64,000 nucleotides of DNA from Coriolopsis trogii (lineage: Eukaryota > Basidiomycota > Agaricomycetes > Polyporales > Polyporaceae), in the NCBI GenBank assembly GCA_020543525.1, contig JAHYIO010000033.1, forward strand, positions 1 through 64,000, read 5' to 3'. Made by a program: the position numbers and the translations under genes. This document shows positions 1 through 11,326 of this stretch, in pieces (the stretch's first letter is position 1; every line of letters starts with the position of its first letter). A model generated the notes under the pieces. The model did not search any database. It saw only the letters and a program-made list of their open reading frames with translations, and was not told the origin of the DNA.

Positions 1-52
1 CTAACCCTAACCCTAACCCTAACCCTAACCCTAACCCTAACCCTAACCCTAA
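1..52. repeat. Telomere repeat tract, left chromosome end
   Basis: About eight and a half head-to-tail CTAACC C units without a mismatch, ending at AAGG. The C-rich strand reads 5' to 3' into the window, as expected at a left chromosome end. TTAGGG on the other strand is the common telomere unit of filamentous fungi and basidiomycetes. The tract is short and probably clipped by assembly. Confidence 0.97.
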
Positions 53-425
53 GGTTTATCCAAGCCTATGAACACCAAATCTCTCTCATAACCCTTCTAC
101 ACCCAATAGCTTCAACCCTACACCCAAAACAACCAACTAACCCTTCTTACAACACATAATCAACTTTACTTCCCCCTACCTTCACATACACACTTTATAA
201 CCCAAAACAATCAACCAACACTTCTTACAACACACAACCAATCTAATACACCACAAACACTACCCTACTGCCTTAGCCAACACTCCACCAACCACAACCA
301 AAACCTAGCAATGTTTAGATACCTCTCATCCTTGTTCCTACTTACCAACCATGCTGCAAATAATGTATCATTTGCCCAACTTATTCCAAACTCCCTCTCA
401 GCCAACCTACACCACTCATTGCAGT
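53..425. repeat. Telomere-adjacent AT-rich sequence, duplicated further in
   Basis: AT-rich sequence rich in degenerate ACCCTT/ACCCAA words. The first 45 bases recur almost unchanged at 16,125-16,170, and about 230-510 recurs diverged at 17,620-17,885. The short open frame starting at 311 runs antisense to a helicase-like relic and is not supported as a gene. I see no gene here. Confidence 0.7.
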
Positions 426-690
426 ACTATGCCCAGTATACCATCGGCCCTATCATGTCCAGCCATGCCACCTTACAACTTGTTCCCTTGCCCTTCCCAG
501 CATTCGTAGTCCATCGAGGTAGTCGAGAACTGTTAGACCACTTAGCACAAGCAGGGCACCACCAGTCAAACCCGCTGTTCAAGTATATATGCTTTTGCCC
601 ATCAATGAACTTAATAAACAGGCTATGCCAACATTGATCCTTCGGACGCATCAGCATCACCTTCAAAGTAGTCATGTGACATGGTGGGTG
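425..690 (-). pseudogene. Fragment resembling the C-terminal part of a telomere-linked RecQ helicase
   Basis: Read on the minus strand, the fragment encodes TLKVMLMRPKDQCWHSLF, then KFIDGQ, then WWCPAC and NAGKGKGT. Basidiomycete telomere-linked RecQ-like helicases often carry, after the helicase core, a module with a first cysteine, a conserved D-G, and a closing C-x-x-C; the order here matches that from memory of the family. Two further copies lie at 17,720-18,720 and 19,622-19,715 and are broken differently. Homology to the second copy starts abruptly at TLKV, where satellite sequence begins. No helicase motifs remain, so the family call rests on the tail module and the subtelomeric position. 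Confidence 0.45.
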
Positions 691-1529
691 ACTCAGTCTT
701 GTGACCATACTCCCTTACTGCTAGCAAGTTTAGTCACATGACCTGGACAGCTGGTCAGATCACACGCTCCAATCTACCAGACTCACCATGCCAGAATGCG
801 ATATTCCGGAGGTGACAAGGCAGTTTCCATATGGGGACACATCATACAGACACAAAATGGGTACCGTTGGATTCGTCTCTTTTCTGGCTATACAAAGGAC
901 CCCTTGTCACCAAGGTTCCGACCAACGGTTGGCCCACAATCAGGCTCTCAATGACCTTGGTGACAGTCCCAGAACGCAAACTCTGCTTGTCACTTGGCCG
1001 TTTCTCCACGGAGACTCCATGGATTGCCACCATCTTACCCCCATTTTGTAGCCATATATCATAGCTCCCAGGGGACCCCTTGTCACCTGGGTTCCGACCA
1101 GAGGGGCAGCCACAATGAGCTTGTCACCACCCGGACCAACTCTGCCTTAGAATCCAGTGACAACAGGTGACAAGCCGTTTCTCAACGGAGACTCCATGGA
1201 TTATCCTGGTTCTACCCTCATTTTGTAGCCTTGTATCCTGGCTTTCATATGACCCCTTGTCACCTGGGTTCTGCCCAGGGGTTGAGTCACAATGGGCTCC
1301 ACACTGAGCTTGTTACCCGGTGCCAAAAGGCATTGAGGCTTGTCACCTGGCTATATCTCCACGGGGACTGGGCACACAGCCACAAAACCAACACTGTTGG
1401 ATACTCCTGCTTCTTGGCTATAGAAAGGACCCCTTGTCACCAAGATTCCGAGCAACGGTTGGCCGGCTATGGCCCAAACTATTTTGTCACCTCTGAACCT
1501 TGGGGCAAAGTTCCCGGCGCATAACACTA
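672..1529. repeat. Subtelomeric satellite array A, about 4.5 units of about 176 bp
   Basis: Diverged units, each with a box like GCCGTTTCTCCACGGAGAC (near 818, 1000, 1170 and 1345) followed by a CCCCTTGTCACC box. The block is nearly repeated at 16,330-17,205. It starts with the GTCATGTGAC / GCTAGCAAGTTTAGTCACATG region and ends at TAACACTA (1522-1529), where similarity to the second copy stops. Open frames inside are by-products of the repeat. Confidence 0.85.
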
Positions 1530-2635
1530 GGCTTCTTGAAATGGTGTAAGCTGCACAGCTGCAAGGTGCAAGAAAGTGGAAAAAGGCTGAATAATAGTAA
1601 GCATATGTCAAAATATATCTGTTTACAAAAACACACTTACCCAGCAGTTGCTTTTGGCAATAAACTCCAAAGACTTCTTGGTGAAATATGTTCTAGCTGG
1701 TGGAGAAGAGAAAGCAAGTGCCAAGCTGCCAAGAATCTTGGGATGTGAAAGACATCCTTCACCAGGAATGGAGGAAGTGTTGCCATGAAGGTGGATAGAC
1801 TTGGCAGAGTTGTACTGGATAGACAGAGCAGAGTGGTGGAGATTTGTGGGGATATAAGAGCCATTTAGGAGGAATTGTTGCTTGTAGAGATGGTGAAGAG
1901 CAAAAATGAAGCTGACACAGGACTGGGGCTCTGATAGAGCCATAAGCTGCTTGTCCACTTTATTATCCACCAAAATGAAGGTAGCCCATAGTTGATCAGG
2001 AATAACCTCCTTCAGGCCTAATTGAAAGGTTAGAATGAAGTAGAATACAGTTCAGAAAAAGTACCACACTTACAAGAGGGAATAAGGAGGAATGGCCACA
2101 GAAGCTTCTCCCCATATATCTCCTTGATAGATGCAGCCCATGCATCTTTATTCTCCACAGACTGCTTAAGAGCTCTAAACCTGTGCCCATGGGTGAATGA
2201 CACAGGATAATCTTCACCACAAGTGGTGAGATCACACATAGGAAGATCCAGGAGTGTGGTGGTGTGGGTGGTCTGAACAGCCTGGAATTTCTGCCAGACA
2301 GTAGTGGGAACCATGAGAAAAGCAGGATGTTTGAGTCTGAGATCTGAATCTGCAAGCTTGGTAATCAGCCTGGAGACAGCCTCAGTATCCAGAGGTCTTT
2401 GGTCCTTATGGGGCTTCACATCATAGATGGAAGCAAGACAGGGCCCATGAGCAATGGCATGCAACAACTTTCTAAAATCCTCTAGACCTGGATCCTGAAG
2501 CTGAGGGTAGACAGTCTTGACTATATCCACCACTGCAGCAGAGGACAGAGAGGAGTAGATCTCAGGTTTAGTAGCCTGGTCAAAGGAGATTGAGGTGGGA
2601 ATGATAGTAGAAGTAGAGGCTGAGGTGGAGGACAT
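1527..2635 (-). CDS. Unknown subtelomeric protein, 3' end set by satellite terminus
   Basis: I do not recognise the family. Three exons fit: 2635-2074, 2017-1641 and 1586-1527, with GTAAGTGTG donors and AATTAG / ATTCAG acceptors. They total 999 bases, an exact open frame of 332 residues. The N-terminus is Ser/Thr-rich (MSSTSASTST), followed by a compact region without transmembrane segments. The last exon encodes about 19 residues and stops at a TAG made of the reverse complement of the satellite terminus (1527-1529), so the native 3' end is probably lost. The gene is AT-richer than the core genes to the right. A similar unknown gene on the same strand follows at 3,240-4,181. Exon 3 is the least certain part. 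Confidence 0.5.
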
Positions 2636-2639
2636 ATTG

Positions 2640-3239
2640 TCTGACTATTGGTTATGGTTGGTTAGCAAATTGTGCACATTTTAGTAATAACAACTGTACC
2701 AGTGACAAGCTGATAGGTTGGCAGAATGCTTTATATAGATTGTAAGTAGTTGAATAAGCTAAAGTATAACTAAAAGAAGACTTACTATGATGGTAGAATG
2801 GGGGATGATAGTGGTTGAAGATCAAAAGATGAGAGTAGAAGTTTGACAGTGGCTGAACTATTTAAATAGATGATGAGATAATCAAATCTCAGATTTAGAT
2901 CACATGATCAAACTTCCCCACAGCTGGCAAGTTGAGTCACATGACCAAACTTCCCCACAGCTGGCAAGTTGAGTCACATGATCAAACTTCCCCACAGCTG
3001 GCAAGTTGAGTCACATGACCAAACTTCCTTATAGCTGTTATTAAGTGAAAAGTGACCTTTAGGCTGGTTATATTCTGATTCTGCTTCCCCAATAGCTCTG
3101 TGATTTGACCAGGCACACTCCAGATGGTAGGTTAATTCAAACTAATTCATCAAGCTCTACAAATAGTGGAAAGTGTGACTAAAGGATAGCTTGGAAATTA
3201 CAACTACTTTGCCTTGCATAATTGTAAGTATCATCACAA
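2640..3239. repeat. AT-rich intergenic stretch with a 37-bp tandem repeat at 2901-3040
   Basis: Nearly four copies of a 37-bp unit begin at 2901, 2938, 2975 and 3012; each starts CACATGA(T/C)C and contains AACTTCCCCACAGCTGGC. The same module occurs singly near 710-745 and 16,370-16,405, at the start of the satellite blocks. The rest is AT-rich, with a possible last exon of the neighbouring minus-strand gene near 3,150-3,240. Confidence 0.8.
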
Positions 3240-4181
3240 TCAACTAGAATATATATTCAGACTTACCAGATTAATCCAAGTAAGACACTGATGTTCAGAA
3301 ATCTTCAACTCATCAGTAAAAAGAGCATTAACTCTTTTAGCTGACTCCATGAAGTTGAGAACATTTCCAACTTCAGCCTTAGCCTTGGTTAGAGCCTTCA
3401 CCACCTTGGGAATGAGACAGAGGTGACTCTCTACCATCAGAGCCCACCTGTGGAGGTGTTCCCAGTCTGGAAAAGAATAAGCACACAAACTAGTAGTATA
3501 TATCCAGCAATCACTCACCTGAGAGGCAAGACCAGTCTAGAAGATAGTGGTTTCCAGCCAACAATCTTTGTGCAACTTGAGGCTTGAGACTGTAGCCCAT
3601 CATGAGCTGCTCAGTATACCACTGAGTGAGATAGGGCAGGGTGATAAGATGATGGAATTGGGCAAGTTCTTGAGGAGTATGGGTGGGGGGTTCTTAAAGA
3701 AAATGGTGTAACCAAATGTGGAATGAAGAAGAAAAAATGACTCACCTCTATCTGGCATAACCAAAAAGCCTGGTAGATTCTCTATCTCTCCAAGAACCTC
3801 ATCCATAACAGAGGTAGCAGTGGCATACTGGTTAGCCATCCACTTGGTGATCTTTCTGAGAGGAGGAAGCTCAAGATGGGGACTGTAGGAGGCCAGGACA
3901 GCAGAGAGAAGAAGTAGAGGACCTTCAAATCTGGAAGGAATCCAGTAGAAGTTCAACTCATCCACTCCATCTTGGTGAGCCTCAGGTGGAATGTACACTG
4001 CCAAAACTACCCAATCAGAAATAAAATGAGGGTGGTTAGGCCTATACACCCAGCAGAGTGCTTGGTTAGACCTGGAGACCTGGGGAGAGGCCACAGTAAA
4101 CCTGGAGTGGTGGAGCTGCCAGGTGGGAGGAGAAGGAGGGGGGGAGGAAGGGGGAGAGTTGAGAGCAAAGTCTTCCTCCAT
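3240..4181 (-). CDS. Unknown subtelomeric protein, multi-exon
   Basis: No family recognised. Exons 4181-3746, 3692-3519 and 3466-3267 join in frame (810 bases, 270 codons) with donors GTGAGTCA, GTGAGTGA and GTAAGTCT. The N-terminus is acidic then proline/serine-rich (NSPPSSPPPSPP). The body is tryptophan- and tyrosine-rich (WVYRPNHPHF, LPYLTQWY, DWEHLHRWAL), without signal peptide or membrane segments. If the last donor is not used, the frame ends at 3240; alternatively a short further exon lies before 3,150. Strand, AT content and position match the gene at 1,527-2,635, suggesting a shared origin such as cargo of a subtelomeric repeat, but I see no convincing sequence similarity between them. 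Confidence 0.5.
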
Positions 4182-4636
4182 GGGGGCAGCAGAGACTAGG
4201 AAACAGAGCAGAAAGAGGTTAGAAGGAGGTCAGAGAGATGAGTGGCAGAAGAATGAGTGAGTGGAGAGAGTGTGTGTGTGGCAGGAAGGGGGCCTATTTA
4301 TCGAGTTTTGGGCGCTTATTTGGCGATTTGAGCGCCCTGTGATGTCACATTGTACCCTGAACTCTAATGGGGCACTCATAAAAGGTATGAAACCTTCTAG
4401 AAAGATCTGGAAACTCTTAGATCTTCTTGGTCAGTTTGGTATGACTATTGGCCCAGTCTATGATTACAGCTACTGATATAACCCTGTTAGCTCCCTGGCA
4501 GCTAATAAAATCAGATGCACCTCTCAGTCTAATCAAGGAACCTGATTCTGATAGTAAATATGCAAAAATGCGTAATAAATGTACAATTGAAAGCAAAGAT
4601 CATATGATAACTTGGCAGAATTTCTGAGTACAAACA
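4182..4636. promoter_or_regulatory. Upstream region of the unknown minus-strand gene
   Basis: No gene. Close to the start codon there is a GT-rich run near 4,265-4,280, a TATTTATC stretch near 4,296 on the plus strand, and GGCGCTTATTTGGCGATTTGAGCGCC, an imperfect inverted repeat around 4,309-4,335. Further out it is AT-rich up to the 176-bp satellite. Promoter function is inferred from position only. Confidence 0.3.
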
Positions 4637-4639
4637 TCT

Positions 4640-5322
4640 TTCTGGATGTATTAGATAGAAGACAGCAAGGGCTATCAGATTGTCCCCTCTGGCTCCAAGC
4701 CAGGTTCATTCCTTCAAAAGTTATTCAAGTTAATTTGGCCCGGCTCTACCCCCAAACAGTGGAGCCGGACATTGCAAGCTCTGTAGCAAGGTCAAATGGC
4801 AACCAATGCACATACCAGTGGTATCACTGGATAGAGGAAAGGCAGAGCTATCAGATTGTCCCCTCCGGCTCCAGGCTAGGCTCATTCCTTCAAGAGTTAT
4901 GCAAGTTACTTTGGCCCGGCTCTACCCCCAAACAGTGGAGCCGGACATTGCAAGCTCTGTAGCAAGGTCAAATGGCAACCAATGCACATACCAGTGGTAT
5001 CACTGGATAGAGGAAAGGCAGAGCTATCAGATTGTCCCCTCCGGCTCCAGGCTAGGCTCATTCCTTCAAGAGTTATGCAAGTTACTTTGGCCCGGCTCTA
5101 CCCCCAAACAGTGGAGCCGGACATTGCAAGCTCTGTAGCAAGGTCAAATGGCAACCAATGCACATACCAGTGGTATCACTGGATAGAGGAAAGGCAGAGC
5201 TATCAGATTGTCCCCTCCGGCTCCAGGCTAGGCTCATTCCTTCAAGAGTTATTCAAGTTACTTTAGCCCGGCTCCATCCGGCTCCATGGAGCTTGGGGTT
5301 AATTCCACGGTTTATAACACTA
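4640..5322. repeat. Satellite array B, 176-bp unit, about 3.7 copies
   Basis: TCAGATTGTCCCCTC occurs at 4675, 4851, 5027 and 5203, a constant spacing of 176 bp. The second and third units look almost identical; the first is diverged. The array ends in TAACACTA at 5315-5322, directly against the coding region of the SNF2-type gene. Because 176 is not a multiple of three, the 94-116-residue open frames within it shift frame each unit and are not genes. Confidence 0.9.
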
Positions 5323-8300
5323 GGAAGCCCCCTCTGCACTGGGGGTTGTCGATCCGGGCGTCGCGGTGGGCTCGCCGTTGGCGTGCGCGGAAGTCGCCGC
5401 GGTCGGAGGGACAGGCACGTCCTCGGGCCTCGAGGAAGCCCCCTCTGCAGTCGGGCTTGTGGAACCGGGGGTCGCGGTGGGCTCGCCGTTGGCGTGCGCG
5501 GAAGTCGAGGCGCTCGGAGGGACAAGCGCGTCCTCGGGCCTCGAGGAAGCCCCCTCTGCATTGCGAGTTGTCGATACGGCCGTCGATGTGGGCTCGCCGC
5601 TGGGGTTGGCGGAAGTCGAGGCGCTCGGAGGGACAAGCGCGTCCTCGGGCCTCGAGGAAGCCGCCTTTGGACTCGCGGTCAACGACGTATCGTTGGTTCG
5701 ATCAGGCTTCGAGTTTGCGGCTTTGCCTCCCCGTTTGCCTCCACCCTTTCCGGCCGCTTTGGGCTTCGGCTTCTCCTTGTTGGACTCCTTGGCCTTGACG
5801 GTCCTGGGCTTCTTGGGCTCCCGCGGCTTAGTCTCCGTAGCCTTTGCCTTGCGCTTGCCCTTCTTGTCTTCGGCCGATTGTTTGTCCTCTCCCCCGGAAG
5901 CTTCGCTTGAATCATCATCGTCATCATCGTCGTCCTCGTCGTCCTCGTTGATGATACGCTCTGTATGACAATTAGAATACTACGGTGTGGTGTTTTTGGT
6001 GGACTAACCAAGGGGGCTGTCATCTCCAATGAATGCTTGATGCATCATAGCCTTCCCGTTGCTTATCGTGTCCATGAAAACATCGGATGTCCCTCTCATG
6101 AGGAGCTTGTAGACGATGATCCGCTTCTTCTGCAGATGGCGGTGGACCCGTCCTTTGATCTGCGCGTCGTCCTGTGCCGACCACACCGGATCCTAGAGCA
6201 ATATCAGCATACGAATTCCCGATGATAACTGCTACACATACAACGATTATGAGGATATTCGCGAAGGCCATGTTGAGGCCCACGCCTCCCACACCCGAGA
6301 GGAGAAGCACGCGAATATCAGGGGACTCCTTAAAGGTTTTCAAGGCACGGTGCCGTGCCGTGGGCGACATTTCCCCGTTGATCTCAATGTACGCGATGTC
6401 GTGAGCTTCAAGGCACTGTGATAGCTTCGTTAGTGTTGTGCGACCAAACTGATCTTTCTATTTGAATAACATACTGCAATGACCACCCAATTGTTCTTCG
6501 GGAACTGAAGAAAGACGACGACGCGATCGTGGCCGAGCGCAATGCTCTGAACAATATGATATTCGCCCCCAGGTAGATACCGCTCGTCAGGAATGAGCTG
6601 ATTGTCCGGACCGACCACGGCTACCTTCAGAGGAGGTGCACCAGGGGTGGCTAGGTGGTGCTGAAGGAGGGTGCGCAAGGTGTCCAGTTTCGTGGAGGCG
6701 TGATTCGCATACACGTCCGTGCGTGGGTCCCACGCGAACTGAGGCAGGTAGCTCAGAGCAGGGTTCAAGATCGATTGCCGGAAGACGAGATAAAACGCCT
6801 AAATACAATAAAGTGAGCAATCTCGAAGGCACGCTGCGAGCCGCGCGCACACAGCTTGCGTAGATCGTTAGACGAGACTCACCTCCAATTTCTTGCCGCG
6901 GATTATGCCGGAGTCCCTGGCGAGTCGTTCTGTGAGGAGCTCTTGGCACAGCCGCTCCTGCGGCGTCATTTTGAGCAACAGCAAGATCTCGTGGTAGTCG
7001 TCGAGGCCGGAGATGGGACGGCGTTGCCAGTCGAGGGAGTGGATGGTGCGCCGGATGATGCCGCCCTGATAGCCCGTCCGTATGTCCTCCAACCATTCGC
7101 TAGCAGCGTCGCGAGCCTCGCTCGCCATCTCTTCGGGAGCCTTGCCATGCACGATCGCGTTAGCTGTCTCAGCCGTCTCTTCCAAGGTCTTGCGATTCTT
7201 GCCGTCGTTGCGAATGCCGCGTGCAAGGGCACGTCGATGTCCATCCATAAGTTCGGCATTCTCGGTGAAATAATCAAAGCCGAGAAGAAGACCCAGGTTG
7301 CAGAGGTCCTATTCTCTTGTCAGGTCTCGTTACGCATGTCCAGGAGATATAACATTACCTCCGGGGTTGTCATCACTGGCGTCGCTGTGAGACCGATGGT
7401 CATGAAGCTCGCATGGCGGATTTCCAAGCAACCAAGGTAAAGCTGATTAATCTTGCGTGCCATGTGTACCTCGTCGATGATGCACACACCCCACTTGCGA
7501 CCCTCGGCAAACAGTGTCTTGTTAATGAGGGTTTGGTTCCCGCCGGGTGCGCGGGAGGGTCTGCCGAGCTTGTGGGGGTTCTTGACGAGGCAGGCGGTAG
7601 CATCGGCTTTGACGGCCTATCCCAAATCATTGAATATGCCAAAGAACCCAACGAGAGCAGTGGATACGCACCGACATGCTCGCAACCACAATACAATGAT
7701 CTGCGCTGCAATTGAGCTCAGACCACTTGACCCAGAATGCGCTCCGGTTTTCCATGGTGCACGCGCCCACGTACGGCAGGATACCGAAAGAACGAGCGAT
7801 GAGGAAGCGGTGGAGCTCAGTGATCCACTGGTCGACCAAGCCGGGGGGGCAGATGATCATCAATGGTAGTTTGGGCAGGTTCCCATCTTCATCAAGGCCC
7901 GGAGTGTTCTGTTTCTTCGCTGAGAAACGACACGAACGTCAGTACAGCGAAAACACACTCTGGGCATCAAACAACCTACAGAACTTGCCAGGGAAATGGC
8001 CCCGAGTCTCGAAGAACGCGCGAAAGAACGCATAGAGCGTGATGACCCCGACGCCCTGGATGGTCTTCCCGACGCCGACATTGTCCATGACGAGGACGGG
8101 CTTCCCCTCGAACATGCGGTCCATGATGTGCAGGACCCCGATGAGCTGATGCCAACGCAAGCGGAGGGGGAGTGCCGACGGAGACTTCAGCACTTTCTCA
8201 CCCTCCTTCGTCCAAGGATCTGTCGCACCGTCGGGGTCCTCAGTCTGGTTGAAGCCCTCGAGGTAGCCATCGGTGATCCCCAAGTACGCGTCGAGTTCTT

Positions 8301-9418
8301 CCGGCGTGGTGTTGCAATAGTGTTCAACGCCCTCGGACCAATGGTTGATATCGAACTCGGCGTGGCGGACGGGAATCTCTCCGTCCACATCGTCCCCCAA
8401 TGCCTGAATAGCAGCCGCGATGGCGTGGAGGACGCTGTCGACATCCTTGGGGGTGGGGAGATGGGCGAGAGCCTTGCGCAAGGCGGGAGGAATCTCTGCT
8501 CGTCGTGTTAGTGGATTACTTGCCTGCGGAAGAGGGTAACCTACTGATTTTGACCGGAGCGTCCTCCCCTTCGCGGACAATGGCCTGGAGAGACTCGAGC
8601 TCGAGCTTCCCCCTCTCGCGATCCTCGTTGTGCTTCTCATCTCGGAAGGGTTTCAGTAGATGGTAATACGTCTCCAGCTTGTCGAAATACCGGCGTGCAG
8701 CCGGAGGGTCGTTCGGTGAGGCCTCGACCTTCGAGCGAGCGTTCTCCATTTCCTTCTCCGCCTTTTGCAAGGCGGTGAGGCGATAAGTGTAGGACCTTCG
8801 CCAACGACGCCACATGAGGGCACACGTGCTCTGAACGAACTTGTGCACTTCCGATTTCAGCAGGTTACCGTTGCGTCGGAAGCCGTCCTGGCCGAAGAGG
8901 TTCATCACGAGCTGCTTGTTCGCACTGGCAACACCGCTCTCCTCCATGGGAGTAAACTGTGCAATCATTGTGTCAGCGGTAACGAACATTGTGGGGAATT
9001 TGACTCGACGTTTTACCTTCTCGCCGTCGTCGGCTGCCACGCAGTACGAGTTGAGATCGTACTCAGCCATGGTTTCGTCGAAGAACTGGTTCCAACGGAT
9101 GCGCTTGGCAAACGAGTTGATCCACGCCCCAAGGGCCTGTCGTCCATCCTTGTCGTTGGCGTCGGGCTTCTTCGAGTACTTGAGACATTCGGCATAGTCT
9201 TCGCGGGCATGGTAGGCGTGGACGAAGGCGACGATAGCATTCAATTGATCCTGTTTGAGACCAGTTGACTCGGGTGTCGCGGAAGGGACCCATGGTGGAC
9301 GTTGCCGGCCGCTGCGCTCGCAGAACTGGGGCCAGAACCATGGCGCAGGCTCCGAAAATTGCTTCTTGTCGAGGCGGGAAAGCTCGAGGAACGAGACCAT
9401 AAGGTTGTCGGTGGGCAT
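5320..9418 (-). CDS. SNF2-type DNA helicase/ATPase with an acidic-basic repeat tail
   Basis: A predicted nuclear DNA-dependent ATPase of an SNF2-like family that is expanded in Agaricomycetes. Nine exons (9418-8545, 8495-7980, 7919-7672, 7616-7359, 7308-6883, 6798-6475, 6415-6242, 6192-6009, 5960-5320) sum to 3,645 bases, 1,214 residues in frame. Motif I is atypical, MDNVGVGKT instead of DEMGLGKT. Motif Ia lies near MIICPPGLVDQW, motif II is IIDEVH, motif III LTATP, motif V SGVGGVGLNMA and motif VI QIKGRVHR. A poly-Asp stretch, a Lys-rich segment and three 37-residue repeats (111-bp units at 5323, 5434 and 5545) form the tail. The stop codon lies inside the satellite terminus, so the tail is probably cut short. 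An in-frame ATG at 9505 was rejected because it lies in the repeat motif region. The gene is head to head with the 11,924 gene. Confidence 0.8.
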
Positions 9419-10580
9419 GTTGGCAGAGGTGTGGACGAGAGATTGCGAGGATTTCAGACAGGGCTCGGTGTATCTGCCTGCAGTGTAGCCGCAGACAGAA
9501 GACACGCAGAGGGAAGCGCGGGTGGTGCAAGTATGCCTGTAGTATAGCCACAGACAGACAGCACGCAGACAGGAGAGAAACCGGGCGGGAGGAGGGAGGG
9601 GGGTTGGGGGTTTGGCTGCGTCTTAGATATCTCCCGAAAAATGGGGTTGCGAGGGTCGGGTCCGAGCAACTGCCATCACTGTTTAGTGTGCGCGAAAACG
9701 TGCTGCCGAGTAATTAGCCAGTGGAAGAGAGATCGCGATCGATCGACATACACACCTAACCATGCGGGGCTTTGATACTCCGTCCGACCCAAAAATCCGG
9801 ATTTGGGAGGACCCGCGGGTGTGCAGAGAGCGGGCCTCGTGGAAGCCTCTGCGCGCGCGGTATGCGGGGCCGTCGCGCCACGTACGCGTATGTGCGTGCG
9901 TGCGTTGGGGCTCGAGGAGGCCTGCTTACGCGCGCTGTGCGATGAGTATGGCGTCATGCAATTAATGCCCGTACTTACCAGACGAGAGGATCCCGATTCC
10001 GCCAGAAGAACTTCACGCGTCCTCCAGAGAGTTTATGCGAGTACTGCGGTGGAGGCTTGGAGTGCCAAGCACTGTAAGTGCGTTGAGCACGAGGCTGGAT
10101 TGCCGATAAGTTCGCTAGGGTCTCCAAATGTTGAAACGAGCAGCGTCAGCGCCCAGTCAGTTCTCGGGAGGATGGCGGCCGAGGAACGAAGATGACGACG
10201 AGGCGGAGGACATCTGATCGTCAAGTAGGAGAGGGGCGTCGGTCGATTGGGTTTGAAGAGGAGCCAGGGAAGCGTGCCAAAGGAGAGAGGAGATGTTGGC
10301 TGAGGATGTGGAGGAAGATGAGGATGGAGCCCGGATGGAGAGACTGTTGGGTGAGGCGAGCGGCATGGACTGTCCGAACGAAGGTGGGGCGTCGTTGCGT
10401 CTAAGTGACGCATGAGATCTGCAAGAATGCGAGGTGCGGGTGGGTTAGCAAGTCCGCAGAGGTGTCAGGTGGGTTAGGAAGCGAACATACGAGGACAAGG
10501 GATATTGCGCTCGATTGGCATGTCTTCCGAGGTGGGCCATGTCGTTCGGAGGTCGCGCGGGGCAAAGTTTTCCCATAGCC
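9419..10580. promoter_or_regulatory. Intergenic region upstream of the SNF2-type gene
   Basis: Two diverged copies of the palindromic motif lie at about 9475-9498 and 9530-9560 (AGTGTAGCCGCAGACAG, AGTATAGCCACAGACAG), within 60-140 bases of the start codon. From about 9,650 to 10,560 the sequence is GC-rich, with open frames on both strands but no recognisable domain, convincing splice pattern or homology; I do not call a gene there. Confidence 0.5.
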
Positions 10581-10879
10581 GTGCGCAGTATAGCCGCACA
10601 CAAGCCAGGAAAGAGTCCCAGGTGATTGAAGGGCTTGTCTGGGGGTTCATCCGTATGCAGAGTCGTCGGCGGCCGTGCGCAGTATAGCCACACACGAGCT
10701 AGTGGGGAGTCGCGTCGCCTAGAACACGTTCGCATGCAGTATAGCCGCATACAAACGCAGAGAGGGTCGTGTCGCCTAGACACGTTTGCACGCAGTATAG
10801 CCGCATACAAACGCAGAGTAGTGTCGCCCAAAGTGCCGTAGGGTTGTCGCCAACAGTCGTGCGCAGTATAGCCGCACAC
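10581..10879 (-). promoter_or_regulatory. Left motif array, five copies facing the SNF2-type gene
   Basis: Five copies of GTGCGCAGTATAGCCGCAC or close variants at 10581-10601, 10675-10695, 10732-10752, 10788-10808 and 10859-10879, spaced 51-94 bp. Outer arms GTGCG / CGCAC form an inverted repeat around an asymmetric AGTATAGC centre. Read along the transcription of the minus-strand gene, each gives the same word as the right-hand array. The motif is conserved while the spacers differ, which looks like protein-binding sites rather than simple satellite. Confidence 0.75.
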
Positions 10880-11326
10880 GACCAGAGTGATGGGAGAGAG
10901 TAGTCGGATAGAGAGGACAATGAGACTGCTAGCGAGACTTGTGGGTCCCATGCAAACGTCCCAGGGTGATCACGTGGCTAGGATTCTCACGAGAAGCCAA
11001 GTCGGAGATTCTCGGACAACCAACCTTGTAGCCAATCTGATAATTCAATCTTATCTCCAGGCACATTGACTTCGCGAAGCGATAATCTCTTCTGAAGTCT
11101 AATCTAATCTCAGGAGATCATCTCTGCCAGCGCACCCGCCGGCGTCTACGACAACACGACCAAACAGAGGCGGGATTTCGCTAAGTCCAACATGCCCTCA
11201 AGGGCCTCCTCTGTGCTCCCGCCTTCCACCTCGCTCACTGCATAACTCGCGCTTCCCGCACGCCGTCCATCCGCCACCCTCTCCCCCTCTCGCGCCCCTC
11301 CATCGACGATCCCCGGCCCCGAGACC
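10880..11326. other. Centre of the mirrored intergenic region
   Basis: No gene and no motif copy. It contains several GATAA/TTATC-like words (for example near 11,047 and 11,080) and repeated TCTAATCT near 11,097. Pyrimidine-rich sequence begins near 11,210. Motif orientation flips across this stretch. Confidence 0.5.

Noticed and set aside
4612..5266. Overlapping open frames with repeated HIPVVSLDRGKAE
   Set aside because: They are copies of the 176-bp satellite, shifting frame at each unit.
1522..5322. Helicon-type (Helitron) 3' end, since CTAG fits CTRR with a hairpin upstream
   Set aside because: The base after CTAG is not T, the fourth copy reads CTAC, and the hairpin is clear in only one copy.
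8516..9505. Upstream ATG at 9505 as the SNF2-type start
   Set aside because: It would place the weak motif copy inside the coding region; the ATG at 9418 follows directly and fits better.
9676..10413. Possible small gene between the SNF2-type gene and the motif array
   Set aside because: Frames are low-complexity or Arg-rich, with no domain and no supporting splice pattern.
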